From Cerrena zonata (lineage: Eukaryota > Basidiomycota > Agaricomycetes > Polyporales > Cerrenaceae), in the NCBI GenBank assembly GCA_038087015.1, contig JASBNA010000032.1, positions 310,001 through 374,000 on the forward strand: a stretch of DNA of 64,000 nucleotides, in the 5' to 3' direction. Position 1 is the stretch's first letter. Every line of letters begins with the position of its first letter. Shown piece after piece: positions 14,212 through 24,818 of this stretch. Both the position numbers and the translations under genes were made by a program. The notes under the pieces are model-generated. The model searched no databases. It was not told where the DNA came from and saw only the letters and a list, made by a program, of their open reading frames with translations.

Positions 14212-15776
14212 CTACATATTGGATGGGAATGTGAAGTTTAAGTTTAGGGGACTCGAATTTGCAGGGCTTACGCTCGAGGAAGCCATCCCATTGTTTAAGT
14301 ACTCAGGATCACGGATATTCAACATGAGTCGGGTTATGAGAGTATTGGCCAGCCTATGGTATCAGTCAGATGAGATCGTGTCACTAGGTGTAAGTACCAG
14401 TTCAGGGACTAACACGACGGTGATGATAGGCATCTGAAGTACGCCGCTTAAAACCTATGGGACAATTCATAAATGAGCAAATCACGAAAATAACAATGAA
14501 ATAAATGGCACACCAGACAGTTGACGAGTTCGATCGTGTACAATGTACAAAGAAACCTACCAACCAATTAGCGACTAGTCCAGGTTACGAAGCTTAGGGC
14601 TCAGCTTCATCTGAGGTTTACTACATACCCAAAGTACACGGTACCTAGATACAAGTCACGTATAAGCTTTCATGTTGTGGATTATTACCAGTACAGATAC
14701 TGACCGTCACGACATATCAAAGTGAAGAGACTATTTTGTACTGTCCGACCAATTTTCAACCGTTTGTATAGGGTCAATCCGAAGATGATGCAGTCGAATA
14801 TCATGCCTGGTGTCCAACCTATGGCATAATCTAGAGGATAAAATCATGAGTTGCGGTTGCGTTGTCGCTTTCAGGACTAACTGCCTTACGTTTCCCTCTG
14901 TAAGACGCCATTTTAATAAAGAATGACTCTTCGAAGGAGAAGATATATACTCACTGTTCCTTTGAGGTTGGTAGATCACACATCCTGATGTGGCCATTGG
15001 GAAGCCCGGATGTCAAACGACCCACGGAAACTTGCCACTAAATTGATCGAAACGGTCAGGATTTAGGTAACATATCCCCAATATTTGACCCACAAATGAA
15101 ATAACGAAGAAACATATGATGGAAAATATTAGAAAGAAGAGAAGTAATTTGTTCCGATTGTAAAGCGCATATGTTCGAATGGCCAATAGTACTGAGATAT
15201 AAATGTATCAGCTATCTGAGCCACAATTGAATGTTCTTAGTGCTTACCCGTTCCTATCGTAATGGAAATAGACACATAAATTTGACGAAAGAGCCCTAGA
15301 CCATAGCACCTGTTACAGAATAGTGAGCTTCCAGACTCGAATTGATTCTGTTGAATATAAACAAACATCTAAGGACATATACAATATGAGTCACATACGG
15401 CGGAGCAACGTAGTAACATACCTCGTCAGAAGGATTCTCGAAGAATTCAATTGCGATGGGAATGTATGCAATGAGAGCAATATATCTGTTGAGAAAGTAG
15501 AGGAACAAAGTCCAGGAGAACCGTTGGTCGAGCCAGAACAACTTATACTCCTGGACGACGGTAAGAATGTAGTCGTAATAGAGGAGGGCTGAGAATAGGT
15601 GAGCAATACAGAAGCAATTCTCGAGGTGTAGGAAGCTATCCACCGCCAGACGCCACAACACTGTACCGACTCAGCTCACGGGTATGCACACTGGGGAAAT
15701 ACTAATGTCAGCCACGGCTCAGCCAAAGAAAGGACGTAACTTACAGGAAGTTGTCATATGAATTAATGGGCGTCAT
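14212..15776 (-). CDS. DUF6533 multi-span membrane protein, paralog A
   Basis: Integral membrane protein of the agaricomycete DUF6533 family, function unknown. The start at 15776 reads MTPINSYDNFL; the second exon ends RELSRYSVVASG. The DUF6533 core follows: ALLYYDYILTVVQEYKLFW, then LFLYFLNRYIALIAYIPIA. Later exons give LLAIRTYALYNRNK, the soluble loop starting WQVSVGRLTSG, IGWTPGMIFDCIIFGLTLYK, LYTIELVNCL, and the closing TLITRLMLNIRDPEYLNNG with the stop at 14212-14214. The frame closes only with two micro-exons: AT at 15367-15368 (between 53- and 57-nt introns) and AGGGAAAC at 14890-14897 (between 57- and 59-nt introns). The gene is intact on this model. It is in tandem with paralog B upstream. 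Confidence 0.85.
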
Positions 15777-16377
15777 TTGGAAGGTATAGGAGCGACATTG
15801 TATAACCTCGATATTTGAAGGGTCCGTAAAGCCAAGCAAATGCAGTGATTGTAAACAACGGCCCCGCATTGGATGCCGGACCCTTCTCAGGCTTTATAGA
15901 TTCCACCGCCTTTACAAAGAGTCGGACTCCGGCCTTCTGCATTGAACAAATCCACAATGAGCTTCAAGCAAGGATCCATTAATGATCGCTTGGCCGCCAA
16001 AGGAGCGCGGTAGGCGTTGATTGGACTATTATGTGTACAGTGATTGTGTCTTCCTAGGATGCAGGGTCGGGCCATTTCGTGTTTGAACAATTTCAAATGT
16101 ACAACTGGAATACTGACCAACATTGTCCGGCCCCGAGTAAACCGACTAACCTAGGTTCATAGACGTGATTATCACGACGTAAAACGAGGCGAGCCTGCAT
16201 TGAACTCGATTGCGGGGTGAAGGGCATCGTAGACGTGACCTATAAGAAGTGAGTTGCGCAGTGAAACGATCAGAACATCAACGCCCATTAAGCGGGAGAG
16301 AAATCAGAGATAGTAGCACTGTACTGCATTTTTGGAGTAGTAGATTTACAGACAACGAGAACGTGAGATGTAAGGAC
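15777..16377. other. Spacer between DUF6533 paralogs A and B
   Basis: 601 nt holding the 3' flank of paralog B and the promoter of paralog A. Frames here are short and unlike any family; no repeat was noticed. Confidence 0.35.
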
Positions 16378-17889
16378 TCAAACTCGATCACCGACTGTAC
16401 TCGGGGAGGCACCGACACTTGAGAGGAACAGGATTCCGCCATTCTTGGGATCGCGGATGTTCAGCATCAATCGACTGATCAGAGTGGTAGACATCCTAGA
16501 GAGGTAATCAATTGTATGAAACGAAACTCCACGGAAATACTTGATGACTGACACGTTGGTAAGCGTAGCCATCTGGACTGTGTCGCCCCACATCTGAGAA
16601 AATAATGGGTGAGCGAGCACCGAAAGTATCATGATAGTGACACACCAAGAAGTCGGCGAGTTCGAGCGCGTAGAAAAGAGCAATTACACTTCCCGGTTGT
16701 TCAATAATTGATCATAAAGGTTGGAGTCTGTTTGCGCATACCTGAAGTACATGGTGCCTACATATATAGTGTAAGCGGAGACATAGGACATGAATAGGTG
16801 CTTACCGTCTCGAAGCATGAGTGAGAATATGCCATTCTCTACCGTTCGGCCATAGTTTAGACGTTTGCACAACGTCAACCCAAATATAATACAGTCAAAC
16901 ATCATTGGTATTGACCAGGCTATGGCGTAATCTAAGAGAGACCGTAAGTCTATGTTGTGAGTATTTGAGAGGAACGTATTGCACGTTTTGCCCTTAATTC
17001 AAAGTGTCTTGTTTTCAGAAGGCGGAGAAGGAAAAGCTATGAGTCCTGAACTCACTCCTCCACCGTAGAATATACGCCACATGTTTCGATACCCCCCAGA
17101 GTAACGGTAGGACTGAATGGGCTGGTGAGTATTTGCCACTTGGATTGGACGGTCAATGGCATGAATGTTTATATGTGAACGTCCTTCACTTACGCAGGCG
17201 ATAGAGAAACCACATATGAGGAAACAGACGAAGAAGAACCGGAGAGAACGGTTTTGATTATAGAGTGCATATGTTCGGATAGCTGATAAGACTGTAATGA
17301 GGTCAATTAAGCATTACAACAACAACCGGAGAGTGGCTTCAGAACTTACTTGCAACTAACAGGATAGAAATAGCGCAGTACAATTGATGGAAGAGTTTCG
17401 CGTTACGACATCTATTATATCGGAAAATTCATTATTTTGGGGTTATTTAAATAATGCAATTTCGAACAACGAACATCTGAGATAAACATGGTGAGATATG
17501 GTATTATGATAGGCAGCCAGAACATACCTGGATTGGAAGATCACAGAAGAATTCAATCACAATGAATACATGAGCAACGAGGGCCATGTATCTGTTGAGA
17601 AAATAGAGTAACGATATCCAGGAGAACTGGAAATTCTTCCAGAATAGATTATATTCGGAGTTGAAGGTGAGGATGTAATCATAGTAAAGAACAGCTAGAG
17701 TAACAGCGTTAGGAAAGGAAGATAGCACGAGCATTGACGTAGGCAGTTTGTTTACCTACTGATGCTGCAACACTGTAGCGAGTAAGCTCACGAGGGTACG
17801 CGCTGGAGAATATTACTGTTAGTCATAGCCATGCGAACCTGAAAAAAGGTGACAACTCACAACTGGTTATCAGAAGGTGCAGTGGTCAT
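16378..17889 (-). CDS. DUF6533 multi-span membrane protein, paralog B
   Basis: Second copy of the family. The start at 17889 reads MTTAPSDNQF, then AYPRELTRYSVAAS, and the DUF6533 core AVLYYDYILTFNSEYNLFW with LLYFLNRYMALVAHVFIV. Next come RNAKLFHQLYCAISILLVA, LSAIRTYALYNQNRSLRFF, a loop starting WQILTSPFSPTVTLGG, YAIAWSIPMMFDCIIFGLT, ALFYALELADFL, WGDTVQMATLTNV and TTLISRLMLNIRDPKNGG. The stop is at 16378-16380. As in paralog A, two micro-exons are required: AT at 17475-17476 (introns of 51 and 63 nt) and GGCAAAAC at 16985-16992 (introns of 63 and 53 nt). Skipping the 2-nt exon gives a stop after two codons. Orientation and order suggest that A and B arose by tandem duplication. Confidence 0.87.
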
Positions 17890-17999
17890 TGGGGGGAAGA
17901 GAAGAAAAAAAGAAACTACACGACAGGTTCAAGTAGGGGGATGCTCTCATGCCATGATTTTATAGTTATCATAATGTCGTGCTGAAATGAAAAAGTTGG

Positions 18000-18114
18000 G
18001 GAAGATGAACGAGTATTGGCAATGACCAGTGATATTCCAGCGATTCCATGTTAATCTGGCAGGTCAATTACGCGTTTCATCTCAATTTTATGATAAGGTT
18101 CGACGGGAAGCAGT
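18000..18114 (+). repeat. Direct repeat, left copy
   Basis: About 115 nt that recur 255 nt further right with roughly 85 percent identity. Shared words include GGCAATGACCAGTG, TTCCAGCGATTCCATG and GCGTTTCATCTCAA. Non-coding. It lies just upstream of DUF6533 paralog B. Confidence 0.85.
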
Positions 18115-18254
18115 AGAATATGATGAATGCCAGGTGGTTAAGATTGAAAAGGGGGTCATCCATGGGGTGATTGAACAATAGAAGAGCATGAGTACAGCTT
18201 TTGGTGCAAACAAGTCGTACCTGTATGATATGTACTCACCTGATAGACGATGGG

Positions 18255-18370
18255 TAAGATGAGCGAGTATCGGCAATGACCAGTGGTGTTCCAGCGATTC
18301 CATGTCAATCTGGCGGGTTACCTATGCGTTTCATCTCAACTCCATGATAGAGTTCGACGGGGAGCAGGAG
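18255..18370 (+). repeat. Direct repeat, right copy
   Basis: Second copy of the repeat beginning at 18000. The order and spacing of the shared words is kept, with scattered substitutions and no large gap, so the two look like an old tandem or segmental duplication of promoter-side DNA. Confidence 0.85.
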
Positions 18371-19403
18371 GTGATGAGGGCTAGACCGTTAGCGAGGAGG
18401 AGGAGAACGAACAATGTGTTAATATAAGTGCAATTGGATGGTTTGTACTCACTTAGGAGACGTGGTATCGTTCTTCATTCTTGGCAGTACTAAGCAGTCA
18501 TTTCTTAGTATGGGCTGGGTGCCAGATAATACACAGGAAACCTCAAGAATCGCGATGCTAAGGTTTAGCTTGATGAATATAGGCTGCTTGTTAGAGAGGA
18601 ACATGATACATCATTCAGAGTCTATACGTACCATATGCAATTGTGGACTGGGTGACAACGATCAGGTATTGGATTGTGTTAGCCATAGTAATACGTATCT
18701 TCGTTCGGTATGAGGAAAATGGATACAACTTCTCGATGATCAAAGTCAGACTTATGTAGGTCACACTTGAAGATACCATGACCCACAACGGTGTAAGAGA
18801 AGCCTGAGTCAGCTATTTTTAGCACAACTTTGACTGTTCCGAAAAAGGCAGTCAAATAAGATGATGTCTTGGACTAACTTCTCGGAAGCACGGTCACATC
18901 TCTCCTCGAACACCGTGGCGCTCCTATCCATATAGCCTTATCGTCTTTCAGTGTTCAACTTCGAAACATGTTTCCCTCTCGTACATATACATATCAGTAA
19001 CATCGTTTTACTTGAAGTCTTCGTTGGTTCAACTTTCCACACTGAGGTGGGCAAACGCGATCACGAGATAGCATGCACGTGAGTTGATGGCTAGCTCAAC
19101 ACGAGGACGCACATAGATCGCTGCAGTTGAAAAAAGGCCTGGACATGTGCAAACAGTGGATAACTTCGGAGGCAAGGGGAGGCAGTGGCACTTTCTCCAC
19201 GGACTTTGCTTACCCATGCACATGAAGGTGTCTTCTAGCCGTATCCCCCCTGTCTGAAGGCTAGAAGCTTCTTCTTCTGTACCATATAACTCGAACATCA
19301 TTTGCTTGACGCTGTGACTTCACGATAACGACTTCTCTTACGACTACTTACTGGATACTCGGGGCTTGGGCACCCTGAACATTGCTTTACCTCTATAGTA
19401 TAC

Positions 19404-21047
19404 ATGGCTCCACATCGGCTCCTGTCTATCTCTACTTTCTTGTATCTATCGCATTGCTGTTCTGCTTTCAACGTGGTTCGTGACTACTCAGGGACACACT
19501 TCTTCGATGGTTGGGACTTCTTTGGGAGTTGGGATAATCTGACGCTTGGTGCGTATCATGTTTATTCAAATGGCTGAGCATAACTGGAATGTTGGTATAG
19601 GTGATGTCTGGTGGTTAAATGCCTCTGATGCATTTACACAAAAGCTGGCATACGTGAACGACGCCGGTCATGCGATCATGAAAGTAGACAATACATCTAC
19701 TGTCCCTTTCAATGAGAAGCGAAATACTGTGAGTACTCGTCCGTTTCTTATTGACCACATCGCTCCCCGCGTATGAACGCGCAAGTGGGGACCAACGACG
19801 ACTGCCTCAGACTGCCTCTCGTCCTCGGGAATGACTGCGCCCGAACGCGCACTCGATAAGTACCGAGTTGAACCCACGTTCCTCAAACCCAAAATTAAAG
19901 TTTCGGAAGACTGATCGGCAGAATTCTTATCTTTACTTCTCCCGACCCTGCAGGTGCGAATTACCAGCAAAGACTTCTACGATGTAGGCAGTCTCTGGAT
20001 CATCGATCTCCTTCATATCCCTTATGGCTGCTCTGTATGGCCTGCATTCTGGACTAAAGGATCGCTCTGGCCGGATGATGGAGAAATTGATATCGTGGAA
20101 GGTATCAATGTGATGCCGATAAACCAAATGGCGCTACATACCACTGCTGGGTGCACTCATAATCCACCACCTGACCAGAAAGGCCGTTCTTTGGAAATGA
20201 ACTGTGCCACCCCTGCAGGGTGCACTGTACAAGAGACCGCACCCAATAGCTTCAATAGTGGTTTCGCCGCTGCCGGAGGAGGAGTCTGGGCCACACAGTT
20301 TGACGTGTCTGGCATCTAGTAAGTATTTATAGATCTTTTCCATGTTGTATCGAGACCTGAGGCCCTTTCCTAGTATCTGGTTCTGGAGTGTAAGTTTGAT
20401 CAACTGAACATTCTCCATTCGTCACCTAATTTCTAATTACAGAGAAACGATGTTCCTGCCTCGATATCGCAGGCCACCTCTACGTCGTCTATCGATATCA
20501 CACAATGGGGACCTCCGTCTGCTAGCTATCCGGCAGGCAGCAACTGTAACATCACGCAATTCTTTACGCCCCAACAACTTGTCTTGGATATCACATTGTG
20601 TGGCGATTGGTTAGTTTTTTTAGTGTTTCACTTCATGATGGGGTATGTTATTCACAGATAGAGTATTTCAATAGGGCTGGTATCGGTGCATCATACAATG
20701 CAACTTGCGGGAACTCCGGCCCTACCGGACTTTGCTATCCCGACAATGTTGTTGGACCGGGTAGTCCGAAATATGATAACGCCTACTTTGAGATTTCATA
20801 CGTCCGAGCGTATTCTACTGGCTTACCTCAGCCTTCTCCGACGCTTGCAGTCAACACCAATGGTACCAATACCGTGACCGGAGGCTCGACAGTAACAACG
20901 ACAGGTTCACCGGACACTAACCCAAATATCTCGCCACTGACTCCCCCAACAGTCCCCAACACAGCTGAGGGCTCGCAAGGACTCTTGGTTGGGTGTGCTC
21001 TAAGTGTGCTTGTATTGGTGGTATCAATGATTACTGTGTTACTTTAA
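19404..21047 (+). CDS. Glycoside hydrolase family 16 (endo-beta-1,3(4)-glucanase type), GPI-anchored
   Basis: Cell-wall glucan hydrolase or transglycosylase. The signal peptide is MAPHRLLSISTFLYLSHCCS. The N-terminal fold is FFDGWDFFGSWDNLTLGDVWW, and the active site is GEIDIVEGI (Glu-x-Asp-x-x-Glu, nucleophile and acid/base), preceded by GCSVWPAFWTKG. Further family marks are VWATQFDVSGI and YFEISYVRAYS. The C-terminus is a Ser/Thr/Pro/Asn-rich spacer ending in a hydrophobic tail (LLVGCALSVLVLVVSMITVLL, split by no charged residue), typical of GPI attachment and outer wall location. Introns start at 19549 and 19729, with others near 20323, 20391 and 20609. The second (19729-19953, 225 nt) is much longer than others in the window; the protein is continuous across it. 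Confidence 0.93.
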
Positions 21048-21653
21048 GCTCGGATCGGACTTGTTTTGCTGTGTATATTTTGGGTTTATTTAGGGTCTCG
21101 ATGATATCCCATAGACTTGCTACTACATATACCTGTTATTACTATGTACTTGTTCTGTGTAGTACTATGTAATATTGTATTGCTTATTCTTTCCGTATCA
21201 TCGCATTTGAAATTTAGGTTGACCTCCGACTCCAAGCCAGGAGCCTACTCCAGTAGTGAATATCACTCCCTTTACAGGTACTCTCTAGTTGTTGGCTCCT
21301 GGTACTAGCAAGTCATTATAGTCATACCAGGTAATACTACGGAATGTCTGAGGTCAGGAATTTGAGTCTTGAACTGAGATTCAGGATCAAATAGGAGATC
21401 TAATCAGATAAGATCTTCCGGTCTCTGGCGAAAAGATTAGATGGGAATCTGCTATTGGCGGCTTATGGAGGCTTTACACAAAATTACCTCCTCCATGCTT
21501 GTCAAGCACCGCCAACAGTATTTGGCATTCCTCCTCCAAGAGTCCTGCCTTTTTCCTACGATGTGCTAGCGGACTATAAATCCAACACTCTCGGTCTACC
21601 ACACGATATCTTCTTCATTTACCCGACGTGACTCGACCTAAACTTGTCTTGCT
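21048..21653. other. Intergenic, promoter of ORT1
   Basis: 606 nt. AT-rich 3' flank of the GH16 gene, then CT-rich sequence ahead of the carrier gene. A dispersed 'AAGATCTTCC / AGATTAG' area near 21390-21440 shows no clear structure. No gene. Confidence 0.35.
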
Positions 21654-22855
21654 ATGGAGGCTTCACCAGATGCATTGGCCCAAGATGGTTCGTCGAGCTC
21701 TGTCTCAATGCGAGCGGCGAAGGATATATCCTTTGGCTGTGTATGATATATTCCCCTCACTTAGTGGAGTCTAACTTACGGGCGTACCTCAGGCCGCTGG
21801 AATGATTGCCAAAGTATTCGAACACCCATTCGATTTAACGAAAGTTCGCCTCCAGTCGCAGGTCTTGGACGCTACAGCCCGCTTCAACGGACCAATAGAC
21901 TGTTTGAAACAGACCTTCATGAAGGAAGGCATTCGTGGTTTGTACAGAGTGCGTACGGTATCCAACAGTATACCTCACACAAACTCTCATATAAGCTTCT
22001 GAAGGGTTTACCCGCTCCGATCGTTGGAGCAATGACAGAAAACGCTGCTCTATTTTTCTCATACAACGAACTTCAAAATGTTCTTCGGAAGGCGATCAAT
22101 AAACCACTTTCACAGGAACTGACGTTGGGCGAGTTGGGTATAGCAGCAGCGGGTGCTGGAGCCATCACGAGTTTCTTTCTGTATGTATTCGAAACTGACT
22201 CTTGGCAAGTACGCGTACTCAGCTTGTCTACAGAACCCCAATAGAACTTGTTAAATGTAAGATGCAGGTACAGATGCTCATGGCTCCCGCAGTGAGCATC
22301 GAAGCAGCCGGTGGATCTGCGGCAGCCTCATTGCATCCTACACCATCTTTCAGCAAGCTTCCAGGTCCAATTGCGGTCCTCACATCCGTTGTTCGTACCT
22401 CGGGGCTCAGGGGTCTATGGCTCGGACACACGGGCACCCTACTTCGAGAAACTGGTGGTGGAGCAGCATGGTTTGGAACCAAAGAAGCTGTTGCTCGTTT
22501 CTTGCTCTCACGTCGCCAACACCCTGAATTCTCTGGTGACGAACCACAACACTTGAAGAAACCAGAGCTGCACGGTTGGGAGTCGGCTGTTGCAGGTGCT
22601 TCTGCGGGTGTTGCGTACAATGTCGCGCTCTTCCCTGCTGATACGGTGAAAAGCGCTATGCAGACAGAAGCGGAGCTGAGACCTCGAGGTCCAGGACAAC
22701 CCCAGCAATCATTCGCCAGTACATTTAGAGCGATGTACAAGGCTGGAGGGTGGAAAGGGTTGTACGCTGGATGTGGTGTCACTGTCGCACGAGCTATACC
22801 TAGTAGTGCGCTCATATTCTTGATTTACGACAAGCTGAATAGCCATTTCAGCTGA
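21654..22855 (+). CDS. ORT1: Mitochondrial ornithine carrier
   Basis: Inner-membrane carrier of the SLC25 family that exports ornithine made in the matrix for cytosolic arginine synthesis (yeast ORT1/ARG11). Four exons. The three tandem carrier repeats each keep the P-x-(D/E)-x-x-(K/R) mark: PFDLTKVRLQSQ, PIELVKCKMQVQ, PADTVKSAMQTE. Sequences specific for the ornithine branch are LTPIELVKCK, GLWLGHTGTLLRETGGGAAWF and ALFPADTVKSAMQTE, close to yeast Ort1. A Gly/Ala-rich insertion follows the second signature. The stop is TGA at 22853-22855. Its 3' end faces RRF1 across 79 nt. Confidence 0.92.
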
Positions 22856-22934
22856 ACTTTGGTTGAGTAGTAGATTTGCAGGCACCAAAATTATAGATGT
22901 ATAGAATGCGTCATCATAATCCATAATATCTAGA

Positions 22935-23910
22935 TTATTTTGCGCCTGTGACCTTCTTGAAGTCAGCGAGTGTCTGGTCTATCGCTTTGATGTACTTGTC
23001 AGTGAGCTTTTGGAACTACAAATAACGGTTCATTTAGTAGCGTACATTACTTGAGGACGGAAAGCTCACCTCTGTGATTTCGGAAGAACGCTTCTCATAG
23101 GCACCTTTCTTTACGAAAGCCTGGTGGTGTTTCCGTACTTGTACACGGAATTCCTCTGCCTGTTTCGAAGCTGTCAAGTAAAATGCTTGTCTCGCCTCCA
23201 CAGTGGGCCTGACGGGTTTGGAATCAGTGCCGGTCTCATTGAATAGCACAGTGCATTTGAGGACGTACTTGGCCATTGGGATTTTAATAGTTCGACTGTC
23301 TGCAGCCTGCGGTATTACACCAGCGATCTTCGCATCATAGATCCCTTGCTCTATGAACTTCAACGTCTACTAGGCCCAAAATACATGACGTCGACATGAA
23401 GTTACTGCGACATGAACGTGGCAGACTCACGCGTTCTTCAAATGCGGTCACCAACAACGTGGTTCCATCTCGAACTCCTACTGTAGCAACTTCTTCCAAT
23501 CGTACACCTTTACCATCTGAGTCTTTGTTTTCAGGGAGCATGACCCTAACAGGTGCCAATACAGCAGGAGTTATTCGACCACTCGCACGAGTCTCATACG
23601 CTGCTACGTCTCTGCGGAACTTCTCGGATATGCCTTTCATCTTGTCCTCGCATTGAATGTATACAGGATCAGCTTGAATAGCTTGAGACCCCGGTACAAG
23701 GCTGCCTGTAGAGACTTTGCCCTTGCCTTTACCAGGCTTCACGTCCTCTTCATCCCGGTCACGTTTGTTGTTCTTTTTGGCGTAGCATCGCACTTGATTT
23801 TGATTGACAGAGACACGCTGTAAGATTGGGAGGTGATTTATCCCCGGGAGAGCTGTCCGAGGACTGTTGAGAACAAGACGATTAAGAGAGTGACGAAGGA
23901 TTGAAGACAT
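22935..23910 (-). CDS. RRF1: Mitochondrial ribosome recycling factor
   Basis: Splits mitochondrial ribosomes after termination, with EF-G2. Three exons: the first from 23910 to about 23429, then TLKFIEQGIYDAKIAGV onward, and a last one ending DFKKVTGAK with TAA at 22935-22937. The N-terminus MSSILRHSLNRLVLNSPRTA is a basic, Ser-rich mitochondrial presequence. An Arg/Lys-rich linker is followed by the RRF fold: KFRRDVAAYETRASGRITPA, VRMLPENKDSDGKGVRLEEV (triple-helix start and the beta domain), RTIKIPMAK and EEFRVQVRKHHQAF. Length (about 285) is normal for the fungal mitochondrial form. Confidence 0.93.
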
Positions 23911-24125
23911 TATTCAGGAAGGTTTACAATGCAAGGTTAGATCAAATATTGCTTCCGTTTTCGGACAGCATACATATTCAACGCCAACTACCGAGACACG
24001 TGGGTGACACATGGCGAGTTACCGTACTGCTGAGACTTACTGAGATCCACGAGCATATTCATACGAGTTACCGAAGGCCTAGGGTAACAGAGATGATACA
24101 TAGACAAATACACTATCTTCAAGCT

Positions 24126-24818
24126 TCATGGTGCACTGTTCTCTGTCAAATTTGCGTCTTTGTCCTCTAGATGCCTCTTCACCTTCGTCCAGTCTTTACA
24201 GCGATGAATCATCCCCAGTCCGCTGGCCCCCTCCAGAATCCTTCCATGCTCATCAGTGCGCTCGCCATCAGTGACCTCTAAGGTTGTATCAGCTTTGCAC
24301 AATAATATTTGTCTAAGGTACCGTAGACAATGCTCGATGTGATGGTACGCATCCGAGCCGTTGACGACGAACCCAACGCGTATGACATCGAGACAATGCA
24401 GTTGGTGGTACATTGACACCATGAATGTACGGTTGCTCTGTCCTAAAGATGTGAAGCCCATTCTTGGCTGTGGGTAGATTGACTTCCAATCCGCATCAGA
24501 CTTCAAGGCATAATGCGGTTCTGTCCCCTCGAGCTCTAATCCCACCGAAGGGATGTCTAAAGGAAGCTCGGCAGGGTAGTCAGACCCGATGTATGCTAAA
24601 GAGGTATGTTCAGTATTTGCTTGCATTAATCGATCTAATGACATACTGTACTCCCTAGGAGAATGTTGAAGCTGACGCAATAAAGCTAGGTTATACGCGG
24701 TGGTCATTACATTGGCGATCGTTGTAACGAATATGATGATTCCGACCAATAAAATACCAGGGCTTATAGATATAAGGGGGGAGCTACTACGAGCACCAAC
24801 AGAGGACGACTTAGACAT
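24126..24818 (-). CDS. UstYa-family (DUF3328) oxidase-like protein
   Basis: Single-exon protein of 230 residues. One N-terminal membrane span (about residues 18-45, ISPGILLVGIIIFVTTIANV) precedes a lumenal domain. It keeps both HxxHC motifs that define the family: HQLHC (after FMVSMY) and HIEHC (in AYHHIEHCLRYLRQ). Also present are YIGSDYPAELPLDIP and GMIHRCKDW near the end. UstYa and related proteins catalyse oxidative cyclisation or other oxidation of ribosomal peptides (ustiloxin, phomopsin, cyclochlorotine types) and some polyketides. Here the substrate is unknown. It is divergent from a small membrane protein at 25541, and a candidate secreted peptide lies at 26578. Confidence 0.9.
   Translation of the reverse strand: MSKSSSVGARSSSPLISISPGILLVGIIIFVTTIANVMTTAYNLALLRQLQHSPREYSMSLDRLMQANTEHTSLAYIGSDYPAELPLDIPSVGLELEGTEPHYALKSDADWKSIYPQPRMGFTSLGQSNRTFMVSMYHQLHCLDVIRVGFVVNGSDAYHHIEHCLRYLRQILLCKADTTLEVTDGERTDEHGRILEGASGLGMIHRCKDWTKVKRHLEDKDANLTENSAP

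Larger units (their letters stand above)
17890..19403. other. Intergenic between DUF6533 paralog B and the GH16 gene
   Basis: 1.5 kb holding the promoter of paralog B, a direct repeat (separate entries), and the promoter of the GH16 gene. A frame at 18438-18713 has no family resemblance. No gene is supported. Confidence 0.4.

Noticed and set aside
15310..15421. Single-intron model for the phase break in the DUF6533 genes
   Set aside because: One intron from the phase-0 donor to the last acceptor puts the next exon in the wrong frame in all three paralogs, with a stop after two codons in paralog B, and loses the hydrophobic helix.
19729..19953. A hidden exon in the long GH16 intron
   Set aside because: The family sequence is continuous across the junction (KRNT then VRITSKDF), so one long intron is enough.
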